A stretch of 64,000 nt of DNA, from positions 1 to 64,000 of the forward strand of contig NZ_JARADB010000005.1 of NCBI RefSeq assembly GCF_028765165.1, given 5' to 3'. Numbering within the stretch: position 1 is the stretch's first letter; each line of letters begins with the position of its first letter. The notes beneath the pieces are model-generated. The model saw nothing but the letters and a program-made list of their open reading frames with translations. It ran no database searches and had not been told where the DNA came from. Positions 33,746-42,779 of this stretch are shown here, piece after piece. The position numbers and the translations under genes are program-made. This DNA comes from Paenibacillus sp. MAHUQ-63. Lineage in GTDB: Bacteria > Bacillota > Bacilli > Paenibacillales > NBRC-103111.

Positions 33746-34525
33746 ATGCTTATCAACTCGTTGGATACGCGAACCGCTATTTTCCTGGCAGCGATGTGCA
33801 GCCAGAGTTATGAACTGTTTCAACATGGTCCGGACAGCGTTATTTTACCGCAAAATTACCAAATGGTCTCCTCCTTCACAGCCACCTCCTTTCTTAGTGA
33901 CAAAGAAGCCTACGGCTTCATCGCCCAGTCCGACGGACAGATTATAATTGTATTTCGGGGAACGAATACAGCCTCCGATTGGGTATCCGATGTTATCGCG
34001 AGGCAAAGTACTTACCCGTACGCCAAGGACGGCGGACTTGTGCACAAAGGCTTCCTCGACATCTATAACAGCGCCCGCAGGCAGATTATGGCCACGATCG
34101 TCAAGCTGAATCCCCGCAAGACGCTTTACCTGACAGGCCACAGCCTCGGAGGGGCGCTCGCTGCGCTATGCGCCGTCGATCTCGCAACGGTTACCAAATT
34201 CAGAGAGCCTTCCATCTATACGTATGGTTCGCCGAGAGTCGGTAATCCCGCTTTCGCCAGCTTGTTCAACCGCAGAACCGGGCCTCACTACCGGATTTAT
34301 AACACGAATGATATCGTTCCGGAACTTCCGCCTTTCCTCTACAAATCGCCGCGAACCGATCAAACCTACCACTATCTGCATGTCAAGAAAGGGGTCGAAC
34401 TCACCTACCAGGCAGGGTCCGTCTCCGCGAATCACGCCATCAGCGGCTATTATCACGAGCTGGCGAAGCTGGATCCCCGTTACGCGGAGCAGCTGCAAAG
34501 CCGAACGCCCGGATTCTGCCCCTAA
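33746..34525 (+). CDS. Class 3 lipase family protein
   Basis: The 259-residue alpha/beta hydrolase has the nucleophile elbow TGHSLGGALAALCA, an upstream IIVFRGTNTASDWVSD segment typical of fungal-type (class 3) lipases, and the acid and His regions NDIVPELPP and SANHAISGYY. There is no signal peptide, so it may be cytoplasmic. CGGAGGG lies six bases before the ATG; a GTG six codons earlier covers that site. It is divergent from the ABC exporter gene. Confidence 0.9.
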   Translation: MLINSLDTRTAIFLAAMCSQSYELFQHGPDSVILPQNYQMVSSFTATSFLSDKEAYGFIAQSDGQIIIVFRGTNTASDWVSDVIARQSTYPYAKDGGLVHKGFLDIYNSARRQIMATIVKLNPRKTLYLTGHSLGGALAALCAVDLATVTKFREPSIYTYGSPRVGNPAFASLFNRRTGPHYRIYNTNDIVPELPPFLYKSPRTDQTYHYLHVKKGVELTYQAGSVSANHAISGYYHELAKLDPRYAEQLQSRTPGFCP

Positions 34526-34578
34526 GGAGGCTGGTGGATGGTTGAAACCACCTGATAAAGGCAAAGATAAAGGTTGAT

Positions 34579-35079
34579 ATGTATTTCATACGGAAAGGGA
34601 GCTCGACCTTGGTCCTCGTCATTAACCTCATGTTCGTCTGGCTCAGCATCCATGTATTAGCAGGGCTTCCCAACAAGCTGCCGCTTGTCTTCAATGTCCT
34701 GCTGTACATGCTGCTTTCAATCGTAGATATCAATAAATTAACGTTTATGAGTGACGTCTGGGACCTGTTCCTCATCAGCAATGAAGTTCCGGCGCATTTG
34801 TCCGTCATTGGTTATCGGGACTTCACCTTCTCACTTACGCTGCTTGCGTATGCCAACGTCTTTTTCACAGCCGTTAAGCCCCTTACGAAACTCGGGATCT
34901 CTCTGTACACGTTCCTTTTTTTGTATCTGAGCGCCTCAGCCTTGAGGTGGACCGGCGCCATTACCGATTTGTCCTGGAATGGCTTCTATGAAACCGCCTG
35001 CCTGGCGATCATGATGCTGCTCACCTATGGGTTCTCCCGTTTGCTGCTCCGGCTCATGCGGAAGGAGATGTCCCCATGA
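34579..35079 (+). CDS. Membrane protein of unknown function
   Basis: The 166-residue protein has about four to five predicted membrane segments and no recognised motif. Its stop overlaps the ATG of the next membrane gene by four bases (ATGA), so the two are co-translated and may form one complex. AAAGG lies upstream of the ATG. It begins 54 bases after the lipase stop and could be part of the same transcript. Confidence 0.75.
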   Translation: MYFIRKGSSTLVLVINLMFVWLSIHVLAGLPNKLPLVFNVLLYMLLSIVDINKLTFMSDVWDLFLISNEVPAHLSVIGYRDFTFSLTLLAYANVFFTAVKPLTKLGISLYTFLFLYLSASALRWTGAITDLSWNGFYETACLAIMMLLTYGFSRLLLRLMRKEMSP

Positions 35080-35597
35080 GTGACGTCATCATCTATGATT
35101 CCTCCTTCGATGCCAACGAATGGTTTGTCCTTGCCATCCTTGCCGCAGGAGTGGTTGCCATTTGGCTCCTGCCCAGGAGGTTCACGATGGAGCAAGCCCT
35201 GTTCAACTTACTGACAGGGATCGTACTGGGCCTTATGCTCGATCATACACTGGCTCTACCTCCCTTCGATCTCTACGATGTCGGGGATGAATCTACTTAC
35301 TCCCTGTTCGATATGTTCTCCTATGCCATGTATGCTCCTTATGGCTATCTATTTATTTATATATATAAAAGGTGGCGGATTAAAGGCCTCTACACCATCC
35401 CTTATATTCTGGTTTGGAGCCTCGTAAGTGTCGGCATCGAGTGGCTGAGCGTGAAGGTCGGCGTCTTTCATTACAAGAACGGGTACCATTTAAACTTTTC
35501 CTTCCCGATTTACTTGTTTTTGCAGTCCATGCACGTCCTGCTGTTCCGATCCTTTTTCCCCGATAGCTTTAAAAAAAAAATGAAGAACGCACCGTAA
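35076..35597 (+). CDS. Membrane protein, CBO0543-like (tentative)
   Basis: The 173-residue protein has five predicted membrane segments with a short periplasmic-type loop (PPFDLYDVGDESTYS) and a cytoplasmic KRWRIKG turn. The layout, with Asp-rich first loop and EWLSVKVGVFHYKNGY, resembles small Firmicutes membrane proteins of the CBO0543 group, but I am not certain. It overlaps the preceding membrane gene by four bases. An A-rich AAAAAAAAA tract lies at its 3' end, near the stop. Confidence 0.7.
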   Translation: MSDVIIYDSSFDANEWFVLAILAAGVVAIWLLPRRFTMEQALFNLLTGIVLGLMLDHTLALPPFDLYDVGDESTYSLFDMFSYAMYAPYGYLFIYIYKRWRIKGLYTIPYILVWSLVSVGIEWLSVKVGVFHYKNGYHLNFSFPIYLFLQSMHVLLFRSFFPDSFKKKMKNAP

Positions 35598-35630
35598 CCC
35601 TGACAATCTCTTGTCAGGGTTGTTTGTTTA
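35596..35630 (+). terminator. Intrinsic terminator after the membrane gene pair
   Basis: AACCCTGACA and TGTCAGGGTT enclose a six-base loop and are followed by GTTTGTTT. The hairpin begins right at the stop codon. Confidence 0.85.
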
Positions 35631-35676
35631 TAATTCGGATATATCCTGCAATCGAACAAAGAAAGGAAATGATAAC

Positions 35677-37212
35677 ATGAAACGAAAAAACCAAACCGGC
35701 TTTGTCATTGCCGGACTTTTACTGGCCATTCTTATGGCCTCCATGGACAATACCATCGTTGCCACGGCGATGGGCTCCATTATCGCAGACCTCGGAGGAC
35801 TGGATAAATTCGTTTGGGTGACCTCGGCCTATATGGTTGCCGAAATGGCAGGGATGCCGATCTTCGGCAAGCTCTCGGATATGTATGGACGCAAGCGCTT
35901 CTTCGTCTTCGGCATTCTCGTCTTCATGCTGGGCTCCGCCTTGTGCGGAACGGCAACTTCGATCGTACAGTTGAGCATTTACCGCGCCATCCAAGGGATC
36001 GGCGGCGGAGCTCTGGTCCCCGTCGCTTTCACAATCATGTTCGATGCCGTCGCACCGGAAAGCCGCGGCAAGCTGATGGGACTGTTCGGCGCCGTTTTCG
36101 GCATGTCCAGCATTTTCGGACCGCTGCTTGGCGCTTATATGACCGATTATGTGAAGTGGGAATGGATTTTCTACATTAACCTTCCGTTAGGCCTCATTGC
36201 CTTCCTCATGGTGGCGGCAGGCTATAAGGAATCGCTGCAGCATGCCAAACAGCGGATCGACTGGGCCGGCGCGCTGACGCTGGTAGGCGCGATCGTCTGT
36301 CTCATGTTTGCTCTGGAGCTTGGCGGCAAGCAGTTCGCATGGAACTCCGCTCCTATCAGCGGATTATTCGCCGGCTTTATCTTGCTAGCTGCTGCTTTCA
36401 TCTACGCGGAGACGAAAGCCGAAGAACCGATTATCTCTTTCCGCATGTTCCGTGACCGCCTCTATGCTTCCAGCAATGCGATCGCCATGTTAAGCGGTGC
36501 CGCTTTCATCACAGCATCGGTTTATATACCAATCTTCATTCAGGGTGTGCTCGGCGGCAGCGCTACAAATTCCGGCCTTGTCCTGCTTCCCATGATGCTC
36601 GGTACGGTCGTTACGGCAACCGCCGGGGGCTTTCTGATCAGCAAATTTACGTACCGCGCGATTCTCATCCCGACGCTGATCCTGCTTGTCGCGGGGATGG
36701 CCCTCCTGCTGACATTAACGCCGGATTCCTCCCGTCTGCAGGTCACACTGTTCATGATTCTAGTCGGTCTTGGCATCGGCGCATCCTTCTCCGTGCTCAG
36801 CAACGCAGCCATTCATTCCGTACCGGCCAACCGCCGCGGAGCCGCCTCTTCGACGCTGAACTTTCTACGTTCGCTCGGCATGACGATCGGCATCACGATC
36901 TTCGGTATTATCCAAAGCCACTCGCTGACCAGGCACTTGACAGATGCCTTCAACGTAAGCGGCAGCTCCGCACTGCCGCAGGGGCTGGATTTTAAAGATC
37001 CGCATGCGCTCCTCGATCCGGTCACCCGCGCGCAAATACCAGAAGGAGTACTGAGTCAGACATCAGCAAGTCTCTCCTCGTCCATCGTGGCAACCTTCGC
37101 CTGGGGACTTATCCCAGCCGTTCTTGCTCTGGCGGCCGCATGCGTCATGAGCAGAGAGAAGTTCGACATTCCCACCGATTCGGAAACCGCACTCGCCGCT
37201 GCTTCGCATTAA
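35677..37212 (+). CDS. MFS drug:proton antiporter, DHA2 (14-TMS) family
   Basis: The 511-residue protein has 14 predicted membrane segments, the DHA2 motif LLAILMASMDNTIVATAM in helix 1 and motif A GKLSDMYGRKRFF between helices 2 and 3. Family members export drugs, dyes or bile acids using the proton gradient. AAAGGAAATGATAAC precedes the ATG; a 22-codon longer frame runs through the upstream terminator and is rejected. No regulator gene is adjacent, unlike the second DHA2 gene at 47.8 kb. Confidence 0.92.
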   Translation: MKRKNQTGFVIAGLLLAILMASMDNTIVATAMGSIIADLGGLDKFVWVTSAYMVAEMAGMPIFGKLSDMYGRKRFFVFGILVFMLGSALCGTATSIVQLSIYRAIQGIGGGALVPVAFTIMFDAVAPESRGKLMGLFGAVFGMSSIFGPLLGAYMTDYVKWEWIFYINLPLGLIAFLMVAAGYKESLQHAKQRIDWAGALTLVGAIVCLMFALELGGKQFAWNSAPISGLFAGFILLAAAFIYAETKAEEPIISFRMFRDRLYASSNAIAMLSGAAFITASVYIPIFIQGVLGGSATNSGLVLLPMMLGTVVTATAGGFLISKFTYRAILIPTLILLVAGMALLLTLTPDSSRLQVTLFMILVGLGIGASFSVLSNAAIHSVPANRRGAASSTLNFLRSLGMTIGITIFGIIQSHSLTRHLTDAFNVSGSSALPQGLDFKDPHALLDPVTRAQIPEGVLSQTSASLSSSIVATFAWGLIPAVLALAAACVMSREKFDIPTDSETALAAASH

Positions 37213-37216
37213 TATC

Positions 37217-37258
37217 AACGTCCTTTTCCATGACGCCGACATGGAAAAGGGCGTTTTT
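37217..37258 (+). terminator. Intrinsic terminator of the DHA2 transporter gene
   Basis: AACGTCCTTTTCCATG pairs with CATGGAAAAGGGCGTT, followed by TTTTT, starting five bases after the stop codon. Confidence 0.92.
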
Positions 37259-37379
37259 CATTTCCCGCTGATTTTGCCAAAGGTTTACAAAAATCCCGTT
37301 TTAACTTACAATTTTCAACAGGAACAATGATCGTTCGACAATATCCTACAGTTGATAGACTTTGATAGGGGCTTACAGT

Positions 37380-39233
37380 ATGGATCTCTTAATAAGCGAG
37401 AACCGCGGTCAGTGCAATGGCACCGCGCTGCGGATGCTGCTGCTTAACTTCACAATAGTCACGATGGGTCTATCTTTCTCTTATACTCGTCTAGGGCTAA
37501 GCACTCCCCATTTTCTGTATATGATGACGGCCAATATCATCATGGTTACCGCCTATGTCTGGTTGTATTGCTATCGCAAGGATGCGGGCTGGATCGGTTA
37601 TATCCCGATATTCGGGCAGTTTCTGAACACACTGTTGCTGATTAGCTTTATACCCACCTTCATGAATGCGCTCAGCAGCCTATATATCGTTATCCTAGCA
37701 GCCATCTTCATGCGCAAGAGCGTGATGATGATCGCGATTTGCCTCGCTGTATTGGCGAATGTGTATTTTATCGCCGTCACGTATACGAGCCGTGTCGCGC
37801 CGACGCCGCAAATGCTGATCAGCCTCCTGACTTGGTCGCTGCTGATCGTCATCAGCATGCTCTTGCTGACTCGCAACAACCGGGAGCTCATGGCCCGCTT
37901 CTATACGCTGCAGAAGGAAACGGTAGATAAAGCCGAGCAAATCAAGCATTTGGCGACCACCGATCCGTTAACTCATTTGCCTAACCGGGTATCCGCGTAT
38001 GAGCATCTGGATAATGCCATTCAGAAAGCGGCCGCTTGGAACAGCCGTGTCTGCGTACTATGGGTCAATGTGGATAACTTCCAAATGATCAATGATTCGG
38101 TTGGGTATGCAACAGGGGATCAATATCTGCGCTCTTTTGCCCGTAAGATGGTGCATACCTTCTCGCCTGACATGCATATCTCCCGCTCTGGTGGCGATGA
38201 ATTCAATCTCATTGTAGAGATCGGTTCTGATGACGAATCCTTCACGAACACCGTGCATGAGATCTGGGAGGCGTGCCATTCGCCATTCCATGTCGCAGGC
38301 GTTTCTTATCCGCTCCGGGTGAGTATGGGGGTTGCCTTATACCCGGATCATGCCCAGACGGCCGAGCAGCTGCTCATTTGCGCAGATGTCGCGATGCGGA
38401 AGGCGAAGGCGGAAGGCAAGCATCAATTCCGCATTTTCGATGAAACGATGAGACTCGATCTGCTGCAGAAGCGCAAGCTGGAAGATGCCCTGCAGGACGC
38501 CCTGGCGCAGAATCAGTTCACGCTGCACTTCCAGAAGCAAGTCCATGTGCCCAGCGGCAATGTCAAAGGGTACGAAGCCTTGCTGCGTTGGCAGCAGCCG
38601 GAGGGCACCTACATCCCGCCGGGCGAATGGATCCAGCTTGCCGAAGAGACAGGGCTCATCGTGCCGATCGGCCACTGGGTGCTGCGAACGGCGTGCCGCA
38701 CGGCTAAGAAGTGGCAGGACGCCACGCGCTCGCAATTTTCGATATCGGTCAATATTTCCGCTCTTCAGTTAATGCAGCATGATTTCGCCGATCAGGTTCT
38801 CGCCGTATTGGCCGAGACGGGGCTGGATCCCCGCCACTTAGTGCTGGAGCTGACCGAGACTCTGCTCATTCAATCGATCGAAACTTCGACGACTCACTTG
38901 AATTACTTGAGAAACCAAGGGGTGAGAATTGCCCTGGACGATTTCGGGAAAGGGTTCTCATCACTCAGCTATATCAAGCAGCTGCCTGCGGACATTATTA
39001 AAATTGATAAATCATTCATCGATCACATTGACGACAGCTCCGTAGACCGGGTCATTATGGAATCCATCATCTCGCTGGTGCAGCGAATCCATATGGAAGT
39101 TATCGCCGAAGGCGTCGAGAAGCAGGAACAGCTTCGAATCCTGCAGGGAATCGGCTGCGAATATGTTCAGGGCTACTATTTCAGCAAGCCGCTGCCTGAA
39201 AATCTCGCTTTCCCGGTACCGGTTCATACATAA
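37380..39233 (+). CDS. Membrane-bound GGDEF-EAL protein (c-di-GMP turnover)
   Basis: The 617-residue protein has an N-terminal membrane domain of about six segments (residues 15-180), a GGDEF domain with intact SGGDEF, and an EAL domain with intact EALLRW, ELTET, DDFGKGFSS, KIDKSFI and EGVEKQEQL. No RxxD inhibitory site precedes GGDEF. Synthesis and hydrolysis are both possible; which dominates cannot be told. The ATG has AGGGG 8 bases upstream; a TTG six codons earlier overlaps it. Confidence 0.93.
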   Translation: MDLLISENRGQCNGTALRMLLLNFTIVTMGLSFSYTRLGLSTPHFLYMMTANIIMVTAYVWLYCYRKDAGWIGYIPIFGQFLNTLLLISFIPTFMNALSSLYIVILAAIFMRKSVMMIAICLAVLANVYFIAVTYTSRVAPTPQMLISLLTWSLLIVISMLLLTRNNRELMARFYTLQKETVDKAEQIKHLATTDPLTHLPNRVSAYEHLDNAIQKAAAWNSRVCVLWVNVDNFQMINDSVGYATGDQYLRSFARKMVHTFSPDMHISRSGGDEFNLIVEIGSDDESFTNTVHEIWEACHSPFHVAGVSYPLRVSMGVALYPDHAQTAEQLLICADVAMRKAKAEGKHQFRIFDETMRLDLLQKRKLEDALQDALAQNQFTLHFQKQVHVPSGNVKGYEALLRWQQPEGTYIPPGEWIQLAEETGLIVPIGHWVLRTACRTAKKWQDATRSQFSISVNISALQLMQHDFADQVLAVLAETGLDPRHLVLELTETLLIQSIETSTTHLNYLRNQGVRIALDDFGKGFSSLSYIKQLPADIIKIDKSFIDHIDDSSVDRVIMESIISLVQRIHMEVIAEGVEKQEQLRILQGIGCEYVQGYYFSKPLPENLAFPVPVHT

Positions 39234-39235
39234 AG

Positions 39236-39312
39236 AAACCGCTCCTCTTTGAAATAATCCCAGTCGTTCGTGCAGCTAACACGCGGGATGAAGTTCATTT
39301 GGGGGCGGTTTT
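39236..39312. terminator. Possible shared terminator
   Basis: AAACCGCTCC and GGGGCGGTTT pair over 10 bp with one wobble, but the loop is about 55 bases. It lies between convergent genes, with T-rich sequence after the plus-strand arm and CTTTA after the minus-strand arm. The long loop makes it uncertain. Confidence 0.4.
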
Positions 39313-39317
39313 CGCAT

Positions 39318-40250
39318 TTATTCGTCAAAAAGCGGCGTAGACAAGTAACGCTCGCCGGTATCCGGCAGGATGACGACGATCGTCTTCCCTTTGTTCTCCG
39401 GTCTTCTCGCCAATAGCGTCGCGGCGTAGGCTGCCGCTCCCGACGAAATGCCGACGAGCAGCCCTTCCGTCCTGGCCAGTTCGCGGGCTGTCGCAAACGC
39501 ATCCTCATCGGATACGGCAATAATCTCATCGACGACGGAACGGTGGAAATTATCCGGCTCGAACCCGGCGCCGATGCCTTGGATCTGGTGCGCGCCCCGC
39601 GTGCCGCCCGAGAGGATTGCGGAGTTCGCCGGCTCGACGGCGATCACTTGCGCAGACGGGTTTCTTCGCTTTAGAATCTCTCCCACCCCAGTGATCGTGC
39701 CCCCTGTGCCCACGCCTGCTACGAAGAGGTCGACATTCCCATCCGTATCCCGCCATATTTCTTCCGCCGTCGTTCTCCGGTGCACCTCCGGGTTGGCCGG
39801 GTTGCTGAATTGCTGCGGAATGAAGCTGTCCGGCAGCCCGGCTGCCAGCTCCTGCGCCTTCTTGATCGCCCCCATCATCCCATCGGCGGCAGGGGTCAGC
39901 ACAATCTCCGCCCCCAATGCCTTAAGCAGCTTTCTCCGCTCGATGCTGAACGATTCCGGTATCGTAATGATAAGCTTATATCCTAACGCCGCAGCGGCAA
40001 AGGCAAGTCCGATGCCGGTATTGCCGCTGGTAGGCTCAATGATGACAGTGTCTTTCGTTATTTTGCCGGCTTTCTCCGCCTCTTGAATCATGGCGAAACC
40101 GATACGGTCTTTGACACTGCCGGCCGGATTGAAATACTCCAGTTTCGCCATCACTTTCGCCTGCAGCCCCTGCCGTGTATTGTAATTCCATAGCTCGAGC
40201 AGCGGCGTATTGCCGATTAACTCCGTCAGATTATTGTAAATGGTCGCCAT
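39318..40250 (-). CDS. cysK: Cysteine synthase A (O-acetylserine sulfhydrylase)
   Basis: CysK makes cysteine from O-acetylserine and sulfide with pyridoxal phosphate. The 310-residue protein has the PLP lysine motif NPAGSVKDR (about 38-46), the substrate loop TSGNTG and the phosphate-binding GTGGTITG. The ATG at MATIYNNL is chosen from GAGG nine bases upstream; a 12-codon longer frame starts with an implausible Arg-rich stretch. No cysE or T-box leader is nearby. CysK versus a CysM-type specificity is judged on overall sequence only. Confidence 0.95.
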   Translation of the reverse strand: MATIYNNLTELIGNTPLLELWNYNTRQGLQAKVMAKLEYFNPAGSVKDRIGFAMIQEAEKAGKITKDTVIIEPTSGNTGIGLAFAAAALGYKLIITIPESFSIERRKLLKALGAEIVLTPAADGMMGAIKKAQELAAGLPDSFIPQQFSNPANPEVHRRTTAEEIWRDTDGNVDLFVAGVGTGGTITGVGEILKRRNPSAQVIAVEPANSAILSGGTRGAHQIQGIGAGFEPDNFHRSVVDEIIAVSDEDAFATARELARTEGLLVGISSGAAAYAATLLARRPENKGKTIVVILPDTGERYLSTPLFDE

Positions 40251-40460
40251 CCCGTATGACCTCGCTCTCCTCTTCATTAAACCCATTAACTTACTGGGTT
40301 ATGTTGAGTATAGCTTGATTCTACGGAAAACTGAAATCAATATTCCTGATAAGAGGGGGTGATTTTCTTATATATGGAGGATCAAACTTGTGCCGCATAA
40401 GCGCACTTATGTTACACTGGGATGAGAAAATTATTGTGATAAGCAAGGAGAATGGGAAGA

Positions 40461-41231
40461 ATGAAACTGGTTTCGTGGAATGTGAACGGGTTAAGGGCCT
40501 GTGTGAATAAAGGCTTCCTGAGCTACGTCGAGCAGACGGACGCCGACATCGTGTGTGTGCAGGAGACGAAATTGCAGGAAGGACAAATTAGCCTGGCGTT
40601 GGACGAGTCCTACCGGCAATATTGGAACTACGCCGTCAAGAAAGGCTACTCCGGCACCGCCGTATTCTCCAGAATCGAGCCGCTTTCCGTCCGGTACGGC
40701 ATCGAAGAAAATGAAGAGCCCGAAGGCCGGATCATTACGCTCGAGTTCGAGGACTTTTATCTGGTGACGGTGTATACGCCGAACGCCAAGCGGGATCTCT
40801 CCAGACTGGAGTACCGCCTGGAATGGGAGGACCGCTTCCGCAGCTATCTCCTGCAGCTCGACGCGCAGAAGCCGGTGATCGCCTGCGGAGATTTGAACGT
40901 CGCTCACCAGGAGATCGACTTGAAGAATGCCAAAGGCAACCACGGCAACTCCGGATTCACGGCCGAGGAGCGCGGGAAAATGACAGAGCTGCTCGATGCC
41001 GGCTTCCTCGATACGTTCCGGCACCTGTATCCCGACCGTACGGATGTCTACAGCTGGTGGTCGAATATGCCCGGCGTGCGGGCCCGGAATGTCGGGTGGC
41101 GCATCGACTACTTCATCGCCTCGGCCCGGATCGCACCTAACATCGTTAGCGCCGATATCGATTGCGAAATCCTGGGCAGCGATCATTGCCCGGTTCGATT
41201 GGAAGTGGACTTGAGCCGGGAGAACGGCTAA
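40461..41231 (+). CDS. exoA: Exodeoxyribonuclease III / AP endonuclease
   Basis: ExoA incises DNA at abasic sites and removes 3' blocks during base excision repair. The 256-residue protein has LVSWNVNGLRA, VCVQETKLQ, CGDLNVAHQEIDL, the NVGWRIDYF segment and GSDHCPV at the C-terminus, covering the full set of catalytic residues. The ATG beginning MKLVSWN is preferred; an ATG three codons earlier abuts the AAGGAG site too closely. Confidence 0.97.
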   Translation: MKLVSWNVNGLRACVNKGFLSYVEQTDADIVCVQETKLQEGQISLALDESYRQYWNYAVKKGYSGTAVFSRIEPLSVRYGIEENEEPEGRIITLEFEDFYLVTVYTPNAKRDLSRLEYRLEWEDRFRSYLLQLDAQKPVIACGDLNVAHQEIDLKNAKGNHGNSGFTAEERGKMTELLDAGFLDTFRHLYPDRTDVYSWWSNMPGVRARNVGWRIDYFIASARIAPNIVSADIDCEILGSDHCPVRLEVDLSRENG

Positions 41232-41274
41232 ACCGGCTAGAAGCTAGAACCTGCTAAAGCAGCAGTCCCAAAAG

Positions 41275-41322
41275 CAGGAGCAGGTTGGAACCGCCCTAAA
41301 AAGCCTACCGGACCCTCCTGCT
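41275..41322. terminator. Possible terminator between convergent genes
   Basis: GGAGCAGG and CCTGCTCC arms enclose a 32-base loop between exoA and the germination operon end. T-tracts are poor on both sides, so function is uncertain. Confidence 0.35.
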
Positions 41323-41326
41323 CCAA

Positions 41327-41563
41327 TTATCTCAATAAACTTAGTAAGGCTTCGCTAAACGGTTTATAGATGACAATGACGGCTTCCAGCGGATTAGGGA
41401 TGTCGATTCGCAGGAATAGCGCGATGTTCAGTCCCGCGCCAAGGAGCAGCAGCACACTGAAGCTCCATGCTTCCTTATGCATTCGTTCACGCGTTAACGT
41501 CCGCAGTTCAAATACAGCTATACAAGCGGATACGACCCCTATTGTTGCAATTGCCCACCACAT
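41327..41563 (-). CDS. Small two-TM protein of a gerA-type operon (D subunit-like)
   Basis: The 78-residue protein has two predicted membrane segments (about 2-20 and 35-52) joined by a charged loop (LRTLTRERMHKE). It is the last gene of a gerB-gerA-gerC operon, four bases past the gerC stop, with AAGGAG before its ATG; a 16-codon longer frame overlaps gerC. Small 2-TM 'D' proteins of about this size accompany some Bacillus GerA-type receptors (for example GerVD) and tune germination. This assignment is by size, topology and position. Confidence 0.75.
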   Translation of the reverse strand: MWWAIATIGVVSACIAVFELRTLTRERMHKEAWSFSVLLLLGAGLNIALFLRIDIPNPLEAVIVIYKPFSEALLSLLR

Positions 41564-41567
41564 TGGT

Positions 41568-42764
41568 TTACTCCTTAATTTCCTGTAGGAACGAATTTCC
41601 CGTGGTGCCAAGGCGCCTAATTTTAATTTCCGCCTTTACGTCCAAATCGAGATCGGCTAAGTGCTGCTCCCAATCGTCCTTTACCTCCGCCCAGCCCTTC
41701 GGATCGTTCCGGTGAATGACATCGCCGAACCCGAATATGTCGAATTTCACCTTCTCCTGCATCCTGCCGGCCGAATCCATTATCGTCTCTTCCATCTGCT
41801 TGCTTGCCGCTTTCTCTAACATGTCTATCGTTGCTAGATCCAGTAAATCGAGATCACATTCTACGTTTCCGACATTCGCTTCGGTGTGAATCTCAACTTG
41901 GATTTGCGGCTTCCCCTTCACCACTCTCCCTTGCAGTTCGGTCTTGGAGCGAACAACCTCCAAAGCGATCTGTCCGCCTCCCGGGCAGCTTATGGTGCCA
42001 ACGGTGTTTTTGACGTTATCCCTCAAATAGTTGTACACCTTGCTCTCGTCTTCGTTCATCCAGCCAACCAACTTATCTCTATGGAAATAAGCCAAACCCG
42101 CATAATGCAATTTCGAAGGCGGATCTATGTAGTCCGTATTTGCTTTGTTTTCCTCGATCTCTTCGCGTCCCTTCAATTCGATAGCGGTTAAGGCGAGACT
42201 CTTCCCTTCCGTGATAAGATCCTGAATGACTTCATCCAACGTGACCATACTCGTAGGTGCCCACACACGCTCAGAAGTATATAGCGAGAAATACATTCGG
42301 TTTGCGGGAATTTTTTCGAGCGAGGTTATTACCTTCAGCACATCTTCTGCATGCAGATGTTTGGCGACAACGATGAAGAAATCGGTCCGTGGCTCATGAT
42401 CCCTCGAGAGGAATTCAATAGGACCCGTGACCCCTTCCTTCGCCAATTCCTCTCCCAATACCAACACGCGCAAATGAGCCAAATATATTTTCCGCGGAGA
42501 GGAAGTTGTCATACGCCGGAGAGCCTCAAACACCGTTTTCCCTTCCGCTTTAAACATCGTGACGGCAACGCCCTCCCCTTTGCTGCTGCTCGCTACATTA
42601 CTCGGCACAACCACTTGGGCGGAGACCAGATACCGGTCACCTACTTTATCGATACCCAAGCCAACCGCCAACGCCAAACTGTTTAATTCCCGGCTGTTCC
42701 AACAACCGGTTAACAGAACGAGCAGCAGGATGGGAAGCACGCACCCAATCAGCTTTCTAGGCAT
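41568..42764 (-). CDS. gerC: Ger(x)C family spore germination lipoprotein
   Basis: The 398-residue protein is the lipoprotein subunit of a nutrient germinant receptor. It has a lipobox LLTGC (lipidated Cys about residue 21), followed by the family stretch WNSRELNSLALAVGLGIDK and the three-domain C-subunit layout of GerC proteins. AAGGGGTG precedes the ATG. It follows gerA by 15 bases. With gerA, gerB and the small 2-TM gene it would form one receptor in the spore inner membrane. Confidence 0.93.
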   Translation of the reverse strand: MPRKLIGCVLPILLLVLLTGCWNSRELNSLALAVGLGIDKVGDRYLVSAQVVVPSNVASSSKGEGVAVTMFKAEGKTVFEALRRMTTSSPRKIYLAHLRVLVLGEELAKEGVTGPIEFLSRDHEPRTDFFIVVAKHLHAEDVLKVITSLEKIPANRMYFSLYTSERVWAPTSMVTLDEVIQDLITEGKSLALTAIELKGREEIEENKANTDYIDPPSKLHYAGLAYFHRDKLVGWMNEDESKVYNYLRDNVKNTVGTISCPGGGQIALEVVRSKTELQGRVVKGKPQIQVEIHTEANVGNVECDLDLLDLATIDMLEKAASKQMEETIMDSAGRMQEKVKFDIFGFGDVIHRNDPKGWAEVKDDWEQHLADLDLDVKAEIKIRRLGTTGNSFLQEIKE

Positions 42765-42779
42765 AATGATTTCACCCCT

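Noticed and set aside
33614..33826. 71-residue N-terminal extension of the ABC exporter
   Set aside because: A perfect AAGGAGGTGG sits before the GTG at 33613, and the extension overlaps the divergent lipase gene start.
40251..40460. T-box or S-box leader ahead of cysK or exoA
   Set aside because: The conserved T-box (GGGTGGNACCGCG) and S-box elements were looked for and are absent in this 210-base region.
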